A DNA stretch of 64,000 bases, from assembly GCA_022241605.1 (NCBI GenBank), contig JAKOMQ010000003.1, forward strand, positions 100,412 through 164,411, read 5' to 3'. The notes below the pieces were generated by a model. That model saw only the letters and a program-made list of their open reading frames with translations, ran no database searches and was not told where the DNA came from. Positions within the stretch are counted from its first letter, which is position 1. Each line of letters opens with the position of its first letter. The DNA comes from Aquimonas sp. (lineage in GTDB: Bacteria > Pseudomonadota > Gammaproteobacteria > Xanthomonadales > Xanthomonadaceae). This document shows, piece after piece, positions 1 through 8,954 of this stretch. Both the position numbers and the translations under genes were made by a program.

Positions 1-148
1 CTGGAGCATGCAGCTGGTCCTGCCGTGGACGCAGATCGCCAGCGCGATCGCGGTGTCCACGCTGGCGGCGGTGCTGGCGGCCTGGTGGCCCGCGCGACGC
101 AGCGTCGGCGCTGCCTTGAGCCGGCAGCTGCGCGGAGGCGAGGTATGA
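1..148 (+). CDS. C-terminal end of an ABC transporter permease (FtsX/MacB-like), partial
   Basis: An open frame enters from the left edge (first full codon at 2) and ends with TGA at 146-148. The visible 48 residues hold one hydrophobic segment followed by W-W-P-A-R-R and a basic tail. That is the usual end of FtsX-fold permeases, where the last membrane helix is followed by a P-A-R-R-A-like motif. Its stop overlaps the start of the next gene (ATGA at 145-148), so the two are probably translationally coupled. This matches Att-type clusters in which permeases precede an AttH-like lipoprotein. The identification rests on a short tail plus context. Confidence 0.6.
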   Translation, partial: WSMQLVLPWTQIASAIAVSTLAAVLAAWWPARRSVGAALSRQLRGGEV

Positions 149-1308
149 GGTTCCAACCGCTCCGCGGGTGTTTGGGCCGATACGCTCCGCTGGCGCTGCT
201 GGCGCTGCTGCTGTCCGCCTGTGCACCCGCACCGGCGCCCGACGCTGCGATGGAGGCCCCGGCACCGCTGGCGCGCACCCTGCAGCTGGGCGAGGACCTG
301 GCCGGGTTCGACAGCGTCATGCGTCGCCCGCTGGACTTTCCCGCCGACCATGGCGCGCATCCGCGCCACCGCATCGAGTGGTGGTACATCACCGCGCGCC
401 TGCAGGACCCCGAGGGCCGTCGCTTCGGCGTGCAGTGGGCGCTGTTCCGCTTCGCGCTGCGGCCCGAAGAGCAGGCCCAGCGCACCGATTTCGAGGGTGC
501 TCAGGTGTACATGCTGCACGCGGCGGTCAGCGATCTGGACGCGGGCGGCTTTCGCCACGTCGAGCGTTTCGCCCGCGGCGCGGCCGGTCTGGCGGGCATC
601 GAATCTGCGCCCTGGCGCGGCTGGCTGGGCGACTGCGTGGGATCGTCCACCCAGCCACAGCAGCTGTTCCCGCTGCAGCTGGACTGCGGTGGCGACGACT
701 TCCGCTATCGGCTCGAACTGTCGGAGCAGGGCTCCCGCGTGCTGCATGGCGAAGGCGGCTACAGCGCCAAGTCCGACCTGCCGGGGGCGGCGTCCTACTA
801 CTACGCCTATCCCTTCCTCGGCGCGCGCGGCGAGATCGAGATCGACGGCGTGACGCATGCCGTGCAGGGCGGCGCCTGGTACGACCATGAATGGACCTCC
901 AGCCTGCTGGGCCAGGGCCAGGTCGGCTGGGACTGGTTCTCGCTGCGCTTCGACTCCGGCGAGGCGCTGATGCTATTCCACATCCGCGACCGATCGGGCG
1001 CGGTCGTATCCAGCCGCGGCAGCTTCATCCACGCCGACGGCCGGGTCGAGGCTTTCGAAGAGGGCGTCGTGGACGCGCAGGCTATCCGCCACTGGACCAG
1101 CCCGCGCACCGGCGTCCGCTATCCGCTGGGCTGGCGCCTGCGCTCCGAGCGCTTCGGATTCGAGCTGCAGGTCGAGACCCCGCAGGACGCGCAGGAGTTG
1201 GCCACCACAGTGCGCTACTGGGAGGGAGCCATCGACGCCGAGGGGCAGCTGCAGGGGCGCAAGGTGCGCGCCGAGGGCTATCTGGAACTGACCGGGTACG
1301 GGGAGTAG
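145..1308 (+). CDS. AttH / carotenoid 1,2-hydratase-like lipoprotein (lipocalin-like)
   Basis: The product is 387 residues. I chose the ATG at 145 because it gives a clean lipoprotein signal (basic start, A-L-L-A-L-L-L hydrophobic core, lipobox L-S-A-C) and overlaps the permease stop by four bases. The mature part carries H-R-I-E-W-W-Y-I-T and G-V-Q-W-A-L-F-R, hallmarks of the CrtC/AttH lipocalin-like family, and later W-Y-D-H-E-W-T-S-S, another conserved block. Family members are hydrolase- or hydratase-like proteins. In ABC clusters of this kind the lipoprotein is the extracytoplasmic partner of the FtsX-type permease. The substrate cannot be told from sequence; a true carotenoid hydratase is unlikely, since no carotenoid genes are nearby. 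Confidence 0.82.
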   Translation: MRFQPLRGCLGRYAPLALLALLLSACAPAPAPDAAMEAPAPLARTLQLGEDLAGFDSVMRRPLDFPADHGAHPRHRIEWWYITARLQDPEGRRFGVQWALFRFALRPEEQAQRTDFEGAQVYMLHAAVSDLDAGGFRHVERFARGAAGLAGIESAPWRGWLGDCVGSSTQPQQLFPLQLDCGGDDFRYRLELSEQGSRVLHGEGGYSAKSDLPGAASYYYAYPFLGARGEIEIDGVTHAVQGGAWYDHEWTSSLLGQGQVGWDWFSLRFDSGEALMLFHIRDRSGAVVSSRGSFIHADGRVEAFEEGVVDAQAIRHWTSPRTGVRYPLGWRLRSERFGFELQVETPQDAQELATTVRYWEGAIDAEGQLQGRKVRAEGYLELTGYGE

Positions 1309-1354
1309 GGCAGGATTCTTCGCGGTGGCTCGCGCTGCGGCGAGCGCGATTCGC

Positions 1355-1382
1355 ACGCCGGTGCGCCAAGGCACACCCTATG
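1355..1382. repeat. Solitary arm of the palindromic repeat family found at 63.4-63.7 kb
   Basis: This 28-base segment matches the first arm of the repeat near 63429-63455 with one clear difference (GGCACACC here, GGCGCACC there). It contains the core GGTGCGCCAAGG followed by CACCCTATG. The matching opposite arm is not recognisable downstream, so this looks like a half or decayed copy. It lies between the converging lipoprotein and VWA genes, a usual place for REP-like elements. Confidence 0.6.
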
Positions 1383-1456
1383 AGCCACCGATGCGACGCG
1401 ATGCGCCGAGGCACAGCTGGCGCATCGCTGCCCTGTTCGCCGTCGTCAGGCCCTGC

Positions 1457-2914
1457 TCAGCGCACCTGCAGCGCCTGCCGCGCCGCCACGCTGCCGTCGT
1501 GCAGCACGAAGCGCAGCTCGTAGGCGCCGGCCTGCTGCGGCAGGGTCAGGCTGTACTGGCCATCGGCGTTGACATAGGCGTAATCCGCATAGTCGCCGTC
1601 GGCACTGCCGGCTGCCGCCACGCTGATCCAGTTGGTGCTGTAGTTCGGGCCGGAGGCGGAAAACTCGATGGTTGCGCCGGCGTTGGCCGCAGCGGGCGCC
1701 TGGAAGTCCACGCGCGCAGGCTGCACGCGCAGGGGCTGCGAGGCCACCACCCGCGGCGGACCTACCAGCACCACCCGCAGCTCGTAGTCACCGGGCTGGC
1801 CCGGCACCGCCAGCCGATATTCGGAGACGCCGCTTTCAAGGTAGTGATAGGCGTAGTGGTTGTTGGGTTCGCCGCCCTTGTCCGCGATCCCCACCCAGTG
1901 GCCGGCGTTGCCCGGGCCGATGCCGCGCACCGTGATCTCGGCGCCGGCCATCGCCGTGTCCGGGCCCGACACGGCGAACTCGATATCCATCAGCTGCAGC
2001 GGGCGACTGGCCAACTGTGACGGATCGCGCCGTGGGCTGTGGTACTCGAGCACATAGGCGCCCGGCTCACTGGCGGTCGCCAAATCGACCGGGGTCTGCC
2101 CGGCCGTGAGGTAGACATAGGCGTGCTCGGAGTTGGCGCCGTCAGGGCCGCGCAGGCTGATGTAGTCGCCCTCGTCGCCAGGGCCTTCCCAGGCCACGCT
2201 GATCGAGCCCACCACCGGCGCCTGCTCGGGCGCCTGCAGCGAGGCGCTGGCCGGCGGCGGTGGCGGCTCGCTGGAGGCGGCCACCACGGCATTGAGTGCG
2301 GTCCCGAGCTCGGCGGCATCGCGGGCGTTGAAGTAGCGACCGCCGGTGTTCTCGGCCAGGCAGCGCAGCTGCGCCTGGTGCAGCGGGTCGCCGACGTCGA
2401 AGCCGATCACATGCGCGGTGAAGTCGACGCCGGAGGCCTCCAGCTCGCGGCCGACCTGGCAGGGGTCGAGCCCGCAGGTTTCCTCGCCGTCGGAGACCAG
2501 GATCACCGTGGCTTTCTGCTCGACATGGCGCAGCGCCTGGGCCGCCTGCACCACCGCCGCGGACAGCGGCGTCATGCCGCGCGCGTTGAGGCCGCGCACG
2601 GTGCGCAGGTAGGCCTGCGCATCCAGCGGGCCGGGTTCGATCAGGGTTTCGATATCGCTGCAGTCACCGCGTCGGCGATGCCCGTAGGCGACCAACCCGA
2701 GCGTGTGCTGCGGATTCCAGCCGCGGACGACGCCCTCGACGGTATCGCGGGCGATCTCGACCTTGCTGCGGCCGTCAATCTGGCCCCACATCGAGCCCGA
2801 GGCGTCCAGCACCAGGATGAACTGCTCGCCGTCCGCGGCCAGCGCCGCCGAGCTGGCAAGGGCAAGGCTGCAGGCGAGTGCAAGTACCGGGCGGGTTTGG
2901 ATCAACGAGCGCAT
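1457..2914 (-). CDS. Secreted von Willebrand factor A domain protein with Ig-like repeats
   Basis: The product is 485 residues. A Sec signal peptide (basic start, A-L-A-C-S-L-A-L-A core) ends around A-L-A at residues 24-26. A VWA domain follows, with an intact MIDAS D-A-S-G-S at 37-41 and the typical V-S-D-G-E-E-T strand. After a P-P-P-P linker near residue 215 come three tandem segments of about 90 residues, each built round G-x-x-I-x-h-x-x-x-G-P and a Y-A-Y or A-Y-V-Y strand, probably Ig-like beta sandwiches. The protein is probably periplasmic or surface-exposed and binds a ligand through a metal ion. It stands alone and converges on the lipoprotein gene. Partner and role are unknown. Confidence 0.8.
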   Translation of the reverse strand: MRSLIQTRPVLALACSLALASSAALAADGEQFILVLDASGSMWGQIDGRSKVEIARDTVEGVVRGWNPQHTLGLVAYGHRRRGDCSDIETLIEPGPLDAQAYLRTVRGLNARGMTPLSAAVVQAAQALRHVEQKATVILVSDGEETCGLDPCQVGRELEASGVDFTAHVIGFDVGDPLHQAQLRCLAENTGGRYFNARDAAELGTALNAVVAASSEPPPPPASASLQAPEQAPVVGSISVAWEGPGDEGDYISLRGPDGANSEHAYVYLTAGQTPVDLATASEPGAYVLEYHSPRRDPSQLASRPLQLMDIEFAVSGPDTAMAGAEITVRGIGPGNAGHWVGIADKGGEPNNHYAYHYLESGVSEYRLAVPGQPGDYELRVVLVGPPRVVASQPLRVQPARVDFQAPAAANAGATIEFSASGPNYSTNWISVAAAGSADGDYADYAYVNADGQYSLTLPQQAGAYELRFVLHDGSVAARQALQVR

Positions 2915-3363
2915 GGCGAATCCTCGGTGGGTGGCCGCTGAGTTACGCGGCCGGCCGCTGGATTGCGACAGGGTCGGCTATGCGCTGTCCTCCGAGGCTG
3001 TGAAAAAACCCGGACGCCGGGGCAAGGGCGTTCTGAAGTGGCCCACGGAAGAGAGCGTTCCTGCACATGCTCGCAGTCGGATTCCGCCAAGGCTGCAGGG
3101 TGCCCCAGCGGGCGCAAGGGACCGCTGCACGCGGCTGCTCCATGCCTGCCGCTTGCCCGCGCATGCGGGACGGGTGGGCGGCGAGCGCTTGGTCACTCAC
3201 TGCGCCACACACGCGTGGTCCGGCGTCAACGCCGCGAAGCCTCCCATCCAAGCCGCTGCTGGCGACCCCTCGGCGAAGCGGCTGCGAGTTCTCCGGATGA
3301 TCAAGTGCTCTCGCGCCCTGGCACCAGCCAGCAGTCTGGCGGCGCATCGCTACGCACGTCGGA
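2915..3363. other. Intergenic region without a recognisable gene
   Basis: The region lies between the starts of the VWA gene and the end of the permease gene. Several short frames exist on both strands but none has a recognisable domain or a good ribosome site. I see no RNA gene. The promoter of the VWA gene should lie at its left end, but I could not pick out convincing boxes. Confidence 0.5.
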
Positions 3364-4716
3364 TCACGGCTTCGCGCGTCGCAGGCGGGCTACAGCGAAA
3401 CCGCCAATCACCAGTGTAAGGATGCCGAGCGCAGCAACGCGCCCGGCCGGCCGCCCCGGCTGCGCTTGCCATTGATAGGTCGGCAGCGCTTCGTAGTCGG
3501 TGCGCGTCATCACCTCGCCGCGCTCCACGAATCCGCCCAGAACTTCCTTTACTTCGAGCAGGTAGCTGGACACCGATCGGCGGAACGCCAGCGAGCGACG
3601 CACATCCGTGCCCGCCGTGGCCGTCATCGCATCGGCAGCCAGCAGCGGCGGCGACAGCCACGCCAGCCAGCGCGCCACGTGCTGTTGTCCGTCCAGCTGC
3701 TGGTCGAAGCGCCGGTTGATCGGCGCCGTCGCCTGCTCCACGCTGCGCCCAATGGCCAGCGTCTTGCGGATCGAGGCCAGCCGGCGCTCGAACTGTGCTG
3801 ATGCCATCTCCGGGTGGGCGTCCTCGTATGCGGTGGTGGAGGCGACCTCGGCCGCGCGGGCGGTGGCGATCTGCTCGAACCGAGACGGCGGCGGATAGGC
3901 CACCTGGACGGCCGCGGTGATCGCTGCCGGCAGCACCAGCGTGAACACCGCCCACAGCGACACCAGCACCAGCGCTGCGGTCTCGGCGCCCACCCGGAAC
4001 GAGTTCACCAGCAGCACCACCGCCCACCACAACAGCGCCAGCATCACGGCAGTCAGCAGCCACCAGCCCGCGGCAGCCGTGCGCCCGTCGACTTCGGGGC
4101 CTGCGGCCAGCAGCACTGCGGCGGCCACAAGCAGCGGACCCAGTGCGAACAGCAGCCTGGGCAGGCTTCTTGCGAACAGCAGCCGCACCGGGCTACCGCC
4201 CTGGGCCAGCAGAAGCCGCGCCGAACCGCGTTCGCGATCGGCGGAAAACAGCCCGTAGCCAAGGCTGATCAGTGCAAGTGGAACCAGCACGATGGCCACG
4301 AAGCCAAGGTCCAGCGAGCCACGCGCCAGCAGCTCCGGGTTGTCGACCACGGTGCTTTCGAACAGCGTGTCCTCGCGCGAGCGCAGGGTGATGGTGGTAG
4401 CGCCGGGCTCAAAGGGCGCGCGGCCGGCGCTGAAGTCGACCAGCGGCGCCGGCGGAGCGACCGCGTGCATCCGTATCCAGAACGGAATCAGGATCGCCAG
4501 CGCGGGGTCGCTGCCCTCGACGAGCGTGCCCTGCACCCGCTCGCGGGCCCCGGCATCGCCCTGCGCTGCAATCGCGCGACCTTCGAGCTGCTGGCTCATC
4601 AAGGCCCGCCCGTTGAACACCGCCAGTACGCAGGCCAGCGCCAGGAAACCAAGCAGTACCCAGGCCAGGCGCTCGCGCGCCAACATCAGCCATTCCAACC
4701 GGATCAGCCGGCCCAT
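3364..4716 (-). CDS. ABC-2 type permease, DUF3526-like (second of a pair)
   Basis: The product is 450 residues. The start is the ATG at 4716, which shares its A with the TGA of the upstream permease (TGATG), so re-initiation is likely. It begins M-G-R-L-I-R-L-E-W-L, then one membrane helix, a polar region of about 130 residues predicted outside the membrane, and four to five further helices. The motif D-R-E-R-G-S-A-R-L-L-L follows the second helix, as in ABC-2 permeases. A last helix lies near the C terminus, ending in basic residues. This architecture matches DUF3526 permeases, which usually come in pairs with one ATPase. It probably forms a heterodimer with the product of the next gene upstream. 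Confidence 0.8.
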   Translation of the reverse strand: MGRLIRLEWLMLARERLAWVLLGFLALACVLAVFNGRALMSQQLEGRAIAAQGDAGARERVQGTLVEGSDPALAILIPFWIRMHAVAPPAPLVDFSAGRAPFEPGATTITLRSREDTLFESTVVDNPELLARGSLDLGFVAIVLVPLALISLGYGLFSADRERGSARLLLAQGGSPVRLLFARSLPRLLFALGPLLVAAAVLLAAGPEVDGRTAAAGWWLLTAVMLALLWWAVVLLVNSFRVGAETAALVLVSLWAVFTLVLPAAITAAVQVAYPPPSRFEQIATARAAEVASTTAYEDAHPEMASAQFERRLASIRKTLAIGRSVEQATAPINRRFDQQLDGQQHVARWLAWLSPPLLAADAMTATAGTDVRRSLAFRRSVSSYLLEVKEVLGGFVERGEVMTRTDYEALPTYQWQAQPGRPAGRVAALGILTLVIGGFAVARLRRAKP

Positions 4717-6119
4717 CAGAGGATCCGCCGCGCAAGCCGGCGACCGGAAAGCTGCACCGCCAGCGCCGCAGCCAGCGCCCACAGACCGAGAATCAGTAGG
4801 TCGGGCCCGATCGAGCGCGCCGTGTCGGCCAGCGCCGGCGGGCGGTAGACGAAGGCTTCGGTCTCGCGCCACAGCGCCGGTCCCGCCAGGTACTCGCCAT
4901 CGGCCTGCGCCCCGTGATCGATCAGGTCGCGGTTGAGTGCGGCCACCATGCGCTGCCGGTGCGCCTCGGCCTGGTCCTGGAACGCCAGCTGGCTGCGCCC
5001 GTCGGTGCCTGCGATCGCGGTGGACACGTTCTGCAGCGCCGGCAGCGGCGACACCAGCGAGGCCCAGCGCATCGCCGCGCGCTGTCGGGCGTAGGTGGCG
5101 GCCAATGCATCGAAATGCCGGTCGAACACCACTGCGCTGCGTTCCTCGCTCTCGTGCAGGGCCAGGCCGCCGAAGTCCACCGGCAACGCCTCGACGGTAT
5201 CCACCCCGTACAGCGCCAGCACTGCCTCACGGAAGCTGTCGTCGGAGAACGGATTGACCACCTGGGTCATGTCGTTGCGCATGTCGCTCCAGAAAACCTC
5301 CGCCGATGGCGTCGGCGCTGTGACCTGCGCCAGCGCCGCGCCGGCGCGCGGTGCCATCAGCACGGCCACGCACCACAGCCCCACCAGCACCAGCATCGCG
5401 CCTGACACGGTGCGCGCCAGTGCGGACACCGACACCGCGAATCCCGCCACGATGCCGAGGAAGACCAGATAGGCCAGCGTCCAAAGGGCCAGCCGCAAAA
5501 GATCGGCCGGTCCGGCCAGCAGCGCCGCCAGCACGCCCGCCACCAATACGGGCGACGCCAGAAGCAGGGCGATGCCGCCCAGCGATACCAGCTTGCCCTG
5601 CAACAGTCCGCGGGCATCGGCGCCGCCCACCAGCAGCAGACGCAAGGTGCCGCGCTCGCGTTCGCGCGCCACCAGGCTGGCCGCCACCACGAACAGCAGC
5701 AACGGCACCAGCGTCTGCAGCACCCAGGTCACGCTGAACGTGCCCACGTCGAAGGCGATCGCCGCATCATCGACCGGGCGCGCCCGCGCCCCGTTGCGGT
5801 AGTGCGCCTCCATCCAGATCGCCGAACCGGCGTAAGGCGTCACGCCCGGCTCCAGCACCGCCAGCGCCGTCAGCGGGCGCAGCGCCCAGGTGGCGAAGTG
5901 CGCCGCTGAATGCGGGTTGCGCTCGCCCTGGCTTTCCCAGGTCACCCGATCGCGCTGTTCGGTGGCGATGCGGTCGGCCTCGTAGGCCGCCACGCGGGCG
6001 TAGGCGGTCACCACCGCCGCCAGCGCCAGCAGCAGCACCAACAGCGTCATCACCAGCAGGCGCCGGTCGCGGATGAATTCTCGCCAATCCTTGCGCGCGA
6101 GCGCGGCCACGCCAGTCAT
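4716..6119 (-). CDS. ABC-2 type permease, DUF3526-like (first of a pair)
   Basis: The product is 467 residues. The ATG at 6119 overlaps the TGA of the ATPase gene (ATGA). The N terminus K-D-W-R-E-F-I-R-D-R-R precedes helix 1, followed by a large polar loop that contains N-P-H-S-A-A-H-F, a block I associate with DUF3526 permeases. After the second helix comes R-E-R-E-R-G-T-L-R-L-L-L, the conserved ABC-2 cytoplasmic motif, then four or five helices. It is similar in layout to the next permease, so the two are probably ancient duplicates. No periplasmic binding protein is encoded in the operon, which leaves import or export open. Confidence 0.82.
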   Translation of the reverse strand: MTGVAALARKDWREFIRDRRLLVMTLLVLLLALAAVVTAYARVAAYEADRIATEQRDRVTWESQGERNPHSAAHFATWALRPLTALAVLEPGVTPYAGSAIWMEAHYRNGARARPVDDAAIAFDVGTFSVTWVLQTLVPLLLFVVAASLVARERERGTLRLLLVGGADARGLLQGKLVSLGGIALLLASPVLVAGVLAALLAGPADLLRLALWTLAYLVFLGIVAGFAVSVSALARTVSGAMLVLVGLWCVAVLMAPRAGAALAQVTAPTPSAEVFWSDMRNDMTQVVNPFSDDSFREAVLALYGVDTVEALPVDFGGLALHESEERSAVVFDRHFDALAATYARQRAAMRWASLVSPLPALQNVSTAIAGTDGRSQLAFQDQAEAHRQRMVAALNRDLIDHGAQADGEYLAGPALWRETEAFVYRPPALADTARSIGPDLLILGLWALAAALAVQLSGRRLARRIL

Positions 6120-6841
6120 GCCGCCTGCTCCGCCATGTGGGTGAGGTAGAGCTGTTCGAGTTCGATCGCGCTCAGCGTGGACGGATCGACGCTGGCCACC
6201 AGCCGGCCGTGGCGCATGATGCCGATGCGGTGCGCCATCTCCTTGGCCCGGAAGATATCGTGGGTGGACACCAGCAGCGCCGTGCCCGCGGCCGCCACCT
6301 CGCGCAGCACGGCCACCAGATCGTTCGCGCTGGCCGGGTCGAGGCCCGACAGCGGCTCGTCGAGCAGGATCGCGCGCGCATCCTTCATCAGCGCGATCGC
6401 CAGCCCCAGCTTCTGCAGCATGCCCTTGGAATAGCCGCCGGCCGGGAGCCCGATCTGCGCCAGCGGAAACCGCAGCCGCGACAGGATCGCGTCGCGCTCG
6501 GCCGTATCCACCCGCCGCCCGGCAAGCTCGGCGAAAAAGGCCAGGTTCTCGGCGCCACTCAGCGACGGATACAGGCTGACCACCTCGGCCACGTAGCCGA
6601 GTTTGGCGCGGGCCGCGGCCGGGTCTTCCACTACTGCGCGGCCATCCACCAGCGCGGTGCCGGCGCTGGGCTCGGTGAAGCCCAGGAACAGGTTCAGCGT
6701 GGTGGTCTTGCCGGCGCCGTTCGCACCCAGCAGGCAGACCACCTCGCCAGCCGACACGGTGAGGTCCAACGCCTCCAGCGCCACATGCGCGCCGAAGCGC
6801 TTGGACAGCCCACGGGCCTCCAGCAGCACCGGGGCGGACAT
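6116..6841 (-). CDS. ABC transporter ATP-binding protein
   Basis: The product is 241 residues. Walker A is G-A-N-G-A-G-K-T at 39-46. The signature region reads G-G-Y-S-K-G-M-L-Q-K, the variant normal in ABC-2-type ATPases, and Walker B with D-loop is I-L-L-D-E-P-L-S-G-L-D. The switch histidine is in S-T-H-D. The start codon shares its first base with the TGA of the TonB-receptor gene (TGATG at 6839-6843). The stop overlaps the following permease start. It powers the two DUF3526-like permeases encoded directly downstream. Confidence 0.93.
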   Translation of the reverse strand: MSAPVLLEARGLSKRFGAHVALEALDLTVSAGEVVCLLGANGAGKTTTLNLFLGFTEPSAGTALVDGRAVVEDPAAARAKLGYVAEVVSLYPSLSGAENLAFFAELAGRRVDTAERDAILSRLRFPLAQIGLPAGGYSKGMLQKLGLAIALMKDARAILLDEPLSGLDPASANDLVAVLREVAAAGTALLVSTHDIFRAKEMAHRIGIMRHGRLVASVDPSTLSAIELEQLYLTHMAEQAA

Positions 6842-8907
6842 CAGAAGCTCGCCCGCAGGGTGGCCTGAACCACGCGCGGCTCACCGTCGATGGCCGAGCG
6901 CACGCCGCCGGCGGTGAAGTAGCGCTCGTCGAACAGGTTCTTCAGGTTCAAGCCCAGCGTGAAGCGTTCGAACCGATAGCGCGCGCCGATGTCCACCACC
7001 GTGTAGTCGGGCAGCGTTTCTCCGATGTCGTTGGCACGGCGCTCGCCCACGTAGCGAAACCCGGCCGAGACGTCCATGCGGCTTGCCCCGAACGCGGTGC
7101 CGTCCAGCGTGGCGAACATGGCTGCGGCATGGCGCGGTACGTTGATCGGCCGCAGGCCCTCGTCGCCTGCATTGCTGCCGGTGATCTCGGCATCGAGGTA
7201 GGCGTAACCGCCCTGCAGCTGCAGCGACGGCCACGGGCGGCCGGTCAGTTCCAGCTCGAATCCGTCGTGGCGCTGCTCGCCCACCAGCACGCTGAAGCCC
7301 GGGTTCGCCAGGTCGGGATTGACGATGTTGGTCTGGTCGATGCGGAACAGAGAGGCGGTAGCCTCCAGGCGCCGCTCGGACGACCGCCAGCGCAGGCCTA
7401 CCTCGTGCTGCCGGCCCAGCGACGGCGGCGGGGTCTGGCCGCTGGTCAGCGGGTCGAAACCCACCTGCGGCTCGAACGACTGCGAATAGCTGTAGTAGGG
7501 CGCGAATCCGTTGGGCGCCAGGTACATCAGCGCGGCATTGACGGTCACCTCGTCGTCGTCCTGCAGGTTGCGTGGTGCACCCGGTGCGCCGGTGAGGTTC
7601 TCCGACTCGCTGAAGCGCGCCCCGGCCACGGCCACAAAACGTTCGTCGATCTTTGCGCGGTACTGCGCGTACACGCCCAGCTGCGTGAGCCGGTTGTCGG
7701 AGGCGAAGAACGGGCCCAGCGGGTCCGGGGCTGCGCCGTACACCGGGTCGAACGGGTTGATCGGCGCCAGTCCGAACAGGTCGCCGGCATCCTCGATGGC
7801 ATAGCGCTGGTAGTCCACGCCCGCCACGAACCGGTGCTCGATGTTGCCCACGTCGAACACAGCTTCCACCTGATTGTCCAGCGACAGCAGCGTTCGGTCG
7901 GCGTCGTAGAAGAAGCCGCGCCTCGTCACGCTCGTCGCGGTGGAGCCTGGGCGCGGTGCCTGCACGATAGGTCCGTCGAGCTGGAAGTCGGAGTAGCGCA
8001 GCTTCGAGCGGAAGTCGAGCGCCGGCGTCAGCCGATGGCGCAACAGGTAGCCCAGCTGCCACTGGGTCGACTCCAGCTGCGGCAGCCCGGGCTCACCGAG
8101 GTAACGCGAGCGCGGCAGGCGCCCGTTGGGGTTGGGCCTGAGGGTTCCCTCCAGTGGCAAACCGATGGTGCGGTCGTAAGCGTCGTGCTGGTAAAGCGCA
8201 AACAGGTTCAGCTCGGTGTTGTCCGAGGGTGCCCAGGTAATCGAGGGCGCGAGGAACTGGCGCTTGGCACCGACAAAGTCCTGGACGTCGTCGCGGGTGG
8301 ACACCAGCACCGGAAGACGGGCCGACCAGTGGGCGTTGGCGTCGAGTGGGCCGCCGATGTCCGCATACCCGCGCACCAGGCCGAAGCTGCCCACCTGCAG
8401 CCCGAGCTCGCGCAGGGCAGTAGCGTTGGCGAACTTGCTGCTCATGTTCACGAGGCCGCCCGGTGCGATCTGGCCGTACAGCACCGACGCCGGGCCCTTG
8501 AGCACCTCGATGGACTCCATCCCCCACGGCTCCTGCTGCTGCAGGAAGCCCGGATCCAGACGCAATCCGTCACGGAACTGATAGCGCGACTGGGAAAATC
8601 CGCGCACGAGGAAATCATCGAAGCCCTGGCGCCCAGCCAGTTCGGCCTGAACCGACGGGGTGAAGCGGAGCGCTTCTTCCACTGACACCGCGCCCTGTCG
8701 CTCGATCTGCTCATCGACAATCACCGTGATTGCCTGAGGCGTTTCGAACAGCGCGACGCTGAACTTCGAGATCGGGTTGGAGACCACGATCTGATCGAGG
8801 GTGACCGCATCAGCGGGTGGAGGGGGCTGTCGGTCCGACTGAGCGATGGCCGCGGTTGCGGACATCAGGGAAAGAGCCAGAACGCTCAAGCAGATGCGAT
8901 TGTGCAC
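6841..8907 (-). CDS. TonB-dependent outer-membrane receptor, siderophore type
   Basis: The product is 688 residues. I chose the GTG at 8907 because a strong ribosome site (GAGGGGG, 8914-8920) precedes it and it gives a proper signal peptide ending near I-A-Q. A plug domain follows, with P-Q-A-I-T-V-I near residue 63, then V-L-K-G-P-A-S-V-L-Y-G, a plug signature typical of ferric-siderophore receptors. The long beta-barrel ends with a terminal phenylalanine, as expected for BAM assembly. It heads an operon with an ABC ATPase and two permeases, suggesting uptake or handling of a chelated metal or similar ligand. I see no clear Fur box upstream. The ligand is unknown. Confidence 0.92.
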   Translation of the reverse strand: MHNRICLSVLALSLMSATAAIAQSDRQPPPPADAVTLDQIVVSNPISKFSVALFETPQAITVIVDEQIERQGAVSVEEALRFTPSVQAELAGRQGFDDFLVRGFSQSRYQFRDGLRLDPGFLQQQEPWGMESIEVLKGPASVLYGQIAPGGLVNMSSKFANATALRELGLQVGSFGLVRGYADIGGPLDANAHWSARLPVLVSTRDDVQDFVGAKRQFLAPSITWAPSDNTELNLFALYQHDAYDRTIGLPLEGTLRPNPNGRLPRSRYLGEPGLPQLESTQWQLGYLLRHRLTPALDFRSKLRYSDFQLDGPIVQAPRPGSTATSVTRRGFFYDADRTLLSLDNQVEAVFDVGNIEHRFVAGVDYQRYAIEDAGDLFGLAPINPFDPVYGAAPDPLGPFFASDNRLTQLGVYAQYRAKIDERFVAVAGARFSESENLTGAPGAPRNLQDDDEVTVNAALMYLAPNGFAPYYSYSQSFEPQVGFDPLTSGQTPPPSLGRQHEVGLRWRSSERRLEATASLFRIDQTNIVNPDLANPGFSVLVGEQRHDGFELELTGRPWPSLQLQGGYAYLDAEITGSNAGDEGLRPINVPRHAAAMFATLDGTAFGASRMDVSAGFRYVGERRANDIGETLPDYTVVDIGARYRFERFTLGLNLKNLFDERYFTAGGVRSAIDGEPRVVQATLRASF

Positions 8908-8940
8908 GGGTGACCCCCTCGGAGAATTGCCGCAAATCGT

Positions 8941-8954
8941 AACGTAATAACGTT
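8941..8954. promoter_or_regulatory. Possible operator upstream of the TonB-receptor operon
   Basis: AACGT-AATA-ACGTT is a 14-base inverted repeat with perfect 5-base arms, 34 bases upstream of the GTG start. It is AT-rich against a very GC-rich background. It could be a regulator site or overlap a -10 element. It does not resemble the consensus Fur box. This is an inference from symmetry and position only. Confidence 0.3.
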
